Positions 63,065-64,000 of a stretch of 64,000 nt of DNA are shown one piece after another (position 1 is the first letter of the stretch; each line of letters begins with the position of its first letter). The stretch is from JAURVT01 sp049059935. GTDB taxonomy: Bacteria > Actinomycetota > Actinomycetes > Propionibacteriales > Nocardioidaceae. A model generated the notes under the pieces. The model was given only the letters and a program-made list of their open reading frames with translations. It was not told where the DNA came from and searched no databases. A program made the position numbers and the translations under genes. The stretch spans positions 1 to 64,000 of the forward strand of contig NZ_JBMGQR010000018.1 of the NCBI RefSeq assembly GCF_049059935.1, given 5' to 3'.

Positions 63065-64000
63065 TCAGCGGTCGTTGCCGCCCCGGTCGTTCCCGCGGCC
63101 GTTGCCACCGCGGTCGTTGCCACCACGGTCGTTGTTGGCGGCCGGCTTGGCCGGCTGCCGCGACGGCGGGCTGGCGAAGTTGTCGCCGTCCAGGTACTTG
63201 GTGAGGTCGCGGAACGCCGAGCCCCAGATGGGGGCCGCGATCTGCGAGCCCGACGCGTTGGACAGGTACGTCCCGCCGACCTCGCGGCCCTGCAGCGAGA
63301 TGGGCTGGCCCTTGCTGTTGGCGCCCTCGACCATGGCCGCACCGGCGAGGTCGGTGGTGTAGCCCGCGTAGGTCACACCGCGCTGGCTCTGGATCGTTCC
63401 GGTCTTGGCTGCCGACGGGATCGACAGGCCCGCGTTCGCGTAGCCGAACCCGCCGGGCTGCTGGACGCCTCGGAGGATGTCGTTGACCTGGTCGGCCGTG
63501 GACTGCTTGACCACCCGGGTGCACTGCTTGTCGTACTTCTTGATCACCTTGCCGCCGGCATCGGTGATGTCGGCGACCGGCTGCGGCTTGCAGTAGATGC
63601 CGCGGGCGGCGAACGTCGCGTACGCGCTGGCCAGCGTGAGCGGGTCGGTGCTGGTGACGCCGAGCGCGAAGGTGGGGACCACGTCCTGCTCGGGGACGGT
63701 GACGCCCATCTTGCGGGCCAGGCTGACCGGCTGGCACAGCCCGGTGCGCTTCTCCAGCTGCATGAAGAACGTGTTCACCGACAGGCGGGTGCCGGTGTAC
63801 ATGTTCATGTTGCCCGAGCTGGTCGAGTTCTTGACCTGCGCGTCGGGTCCGCCGAACCAGGGACGGTCGGCGTCGCACGTGGCGTACGGGCCGCGCACGT
63901 TGTAGGTGGCCGGGGAGTTGATCGTGGTGCCGACCGACATGCCCTTCTCGAGCGCCGAGGCGAGCGAGAAGATCTTGAACGTCGACCCGGCCTGGAAGCC
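63065..64000 (-). CDS. Class A penicillin-binding protein, 3' part only
   Basis: 312 residues are visible; the 5' part lies beyond the window. The transpeptidase motifs are STFK (just inside the window edge, about 63970-63990), SGN (SSGNMN) and KTG (AAKTGT). The glycosyltransferase domain would lie upstream. The C-terminus is a low-complexity tail rich in Asn, Asp, Arg and Gly (NDRGGNDRGGNGRGNDRGG), probably outside the cell. The enzyme cross-links peptidoglycan. Confidence 0.92.
   Translation of the reverse strand, partial: GFQAGSTFKIFSLASALEKGMSVGTTINSPATYNVRGPYATCDADRPWFGGPDAQVKNSTSSGNMNMYTGTRLSVNTFFMQLEKRTGLCQPVSLARKMGVTVPEQDVVPTFALGVTSTDPLTLASAYATFAARGIYCKPQPVADITDAGGKVIKKYDKQCTRVVKQSTADQVNDILRGVQQPGGFGYANAGLSIPSAAKTGTIQSQRGVTYAGYTTDLAGAAMVEGANSKGQPISLQGREVGGTYLSNASGSQIAAPIWGSAFRDLTKYLDGDNFASPPSRQPAKPAANNDRGGNDRGGNGRGNDRGGNDR

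Noticed and set aside
63070..63140. Short tandem repeats that could be a CRISPR remnant
   Set aside because: They are codon-level repeats of an Asn-Asp-Arg-Gly-Gly tail in the penicillin-binding protein and contain no spacers.

Overview
The window is high-GC (about 70 percent or more by eye) and gene-dense. Gene content and order point to an actinobacterium of the Nocardioidaceae type (Nocardioides or Aeromicrobium-like). The evidence is a GTP-dependent PEP carboxykinase, a tadA-associated protein, DUF5063, DUF3817 and DUF3052 proteins, a LytR-CpsA-Psr protein, a conserved SRP RNA-dnaX-ybaB-recR-lysC-asd run, and many start codons 6-7 nt behind a TANNNT -10 box with no Shine-Dalgarno. The genus is an inference. 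I see no integrase, transposase, phage gene or CRISPR array, so this is ordinary chromosome.

Layout. 1-4.4 kb: pckG, a secreted SpoIVB-type (S55) peptidase homologue and tRNA-Arg(ACG). 4.4-9.3 kb: a LysR regulator divergent from a 2OG-Fe(II) oxygenase and an orphan glycine-betaine-type binding lipoprotein, then an SDR and a secreted GH26-like protein. 9.4-17.6 kb: small stress and redox genes (DUF3052, hemerythrin, YbaK, DUF1540, DsbA-like), nhaA overlapping the DsbA-like gene tail to tail, an acyl-CoA dehydrogenase, an ACT protein, an SDR under a perfect palindrome, and nfo. 17.7-24.3 kb: a secreted S33 peptidase, the pntAA-pntAB-pntB transhydrogenase, upp, tadA and tRNA-Ser(CGA). 24.4-32 kb: small membrane and lipoproteins, a CPA1 antiporter, LytR_C and LCP envelope proteins, a HerA-like ATPase and a VKOR-like thiol oxidase.

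32.1-41.5 kb is the most system-like part. A divergent sugar locus has a PfkB kinase, solute-binding lipoprotein, two permeases and a 937-residue secreted PIG-L deacetylase on the minus strand. A DeoR regulator and a GH4 (NAD-dependent, 6-phosphoglycosidase-type) enzyme lie on the plus strand. It has neither an ATPase nor PTS genes, which suggests import by ABC transport, phosphorylation inside the cell and cleavage by GH4.

41.6-52.5 kb: tRNA-Ser(GGA), SRP RNA, dnaX, ybaB, recR, DUF5063, two convergent c-di-GMP genes, lysC (with an internal beta-subunit start) and asd. 52.5-64 kb: a frameshifted GNAT gene, a DUF1707 protein, a TetR-regulated exporter candidate, a rubredoxin-like/MBL hydrolase, tandem GDPDs, DinB, acetoacetyl-CoA synthetase, tRNA-Pro(CGG), a metallophosphoesterase, a YqeY protein and the 3' part of a class A penicillin-binding protein that runs off the window.

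Two sequence-level signals stand out. A 78-bp intergenic element occurs three times (13340, 41489, 58406) with identical internal spacing. Leaderless-type promoters are frequent and include the promoters of both tRNA-Ser genes.
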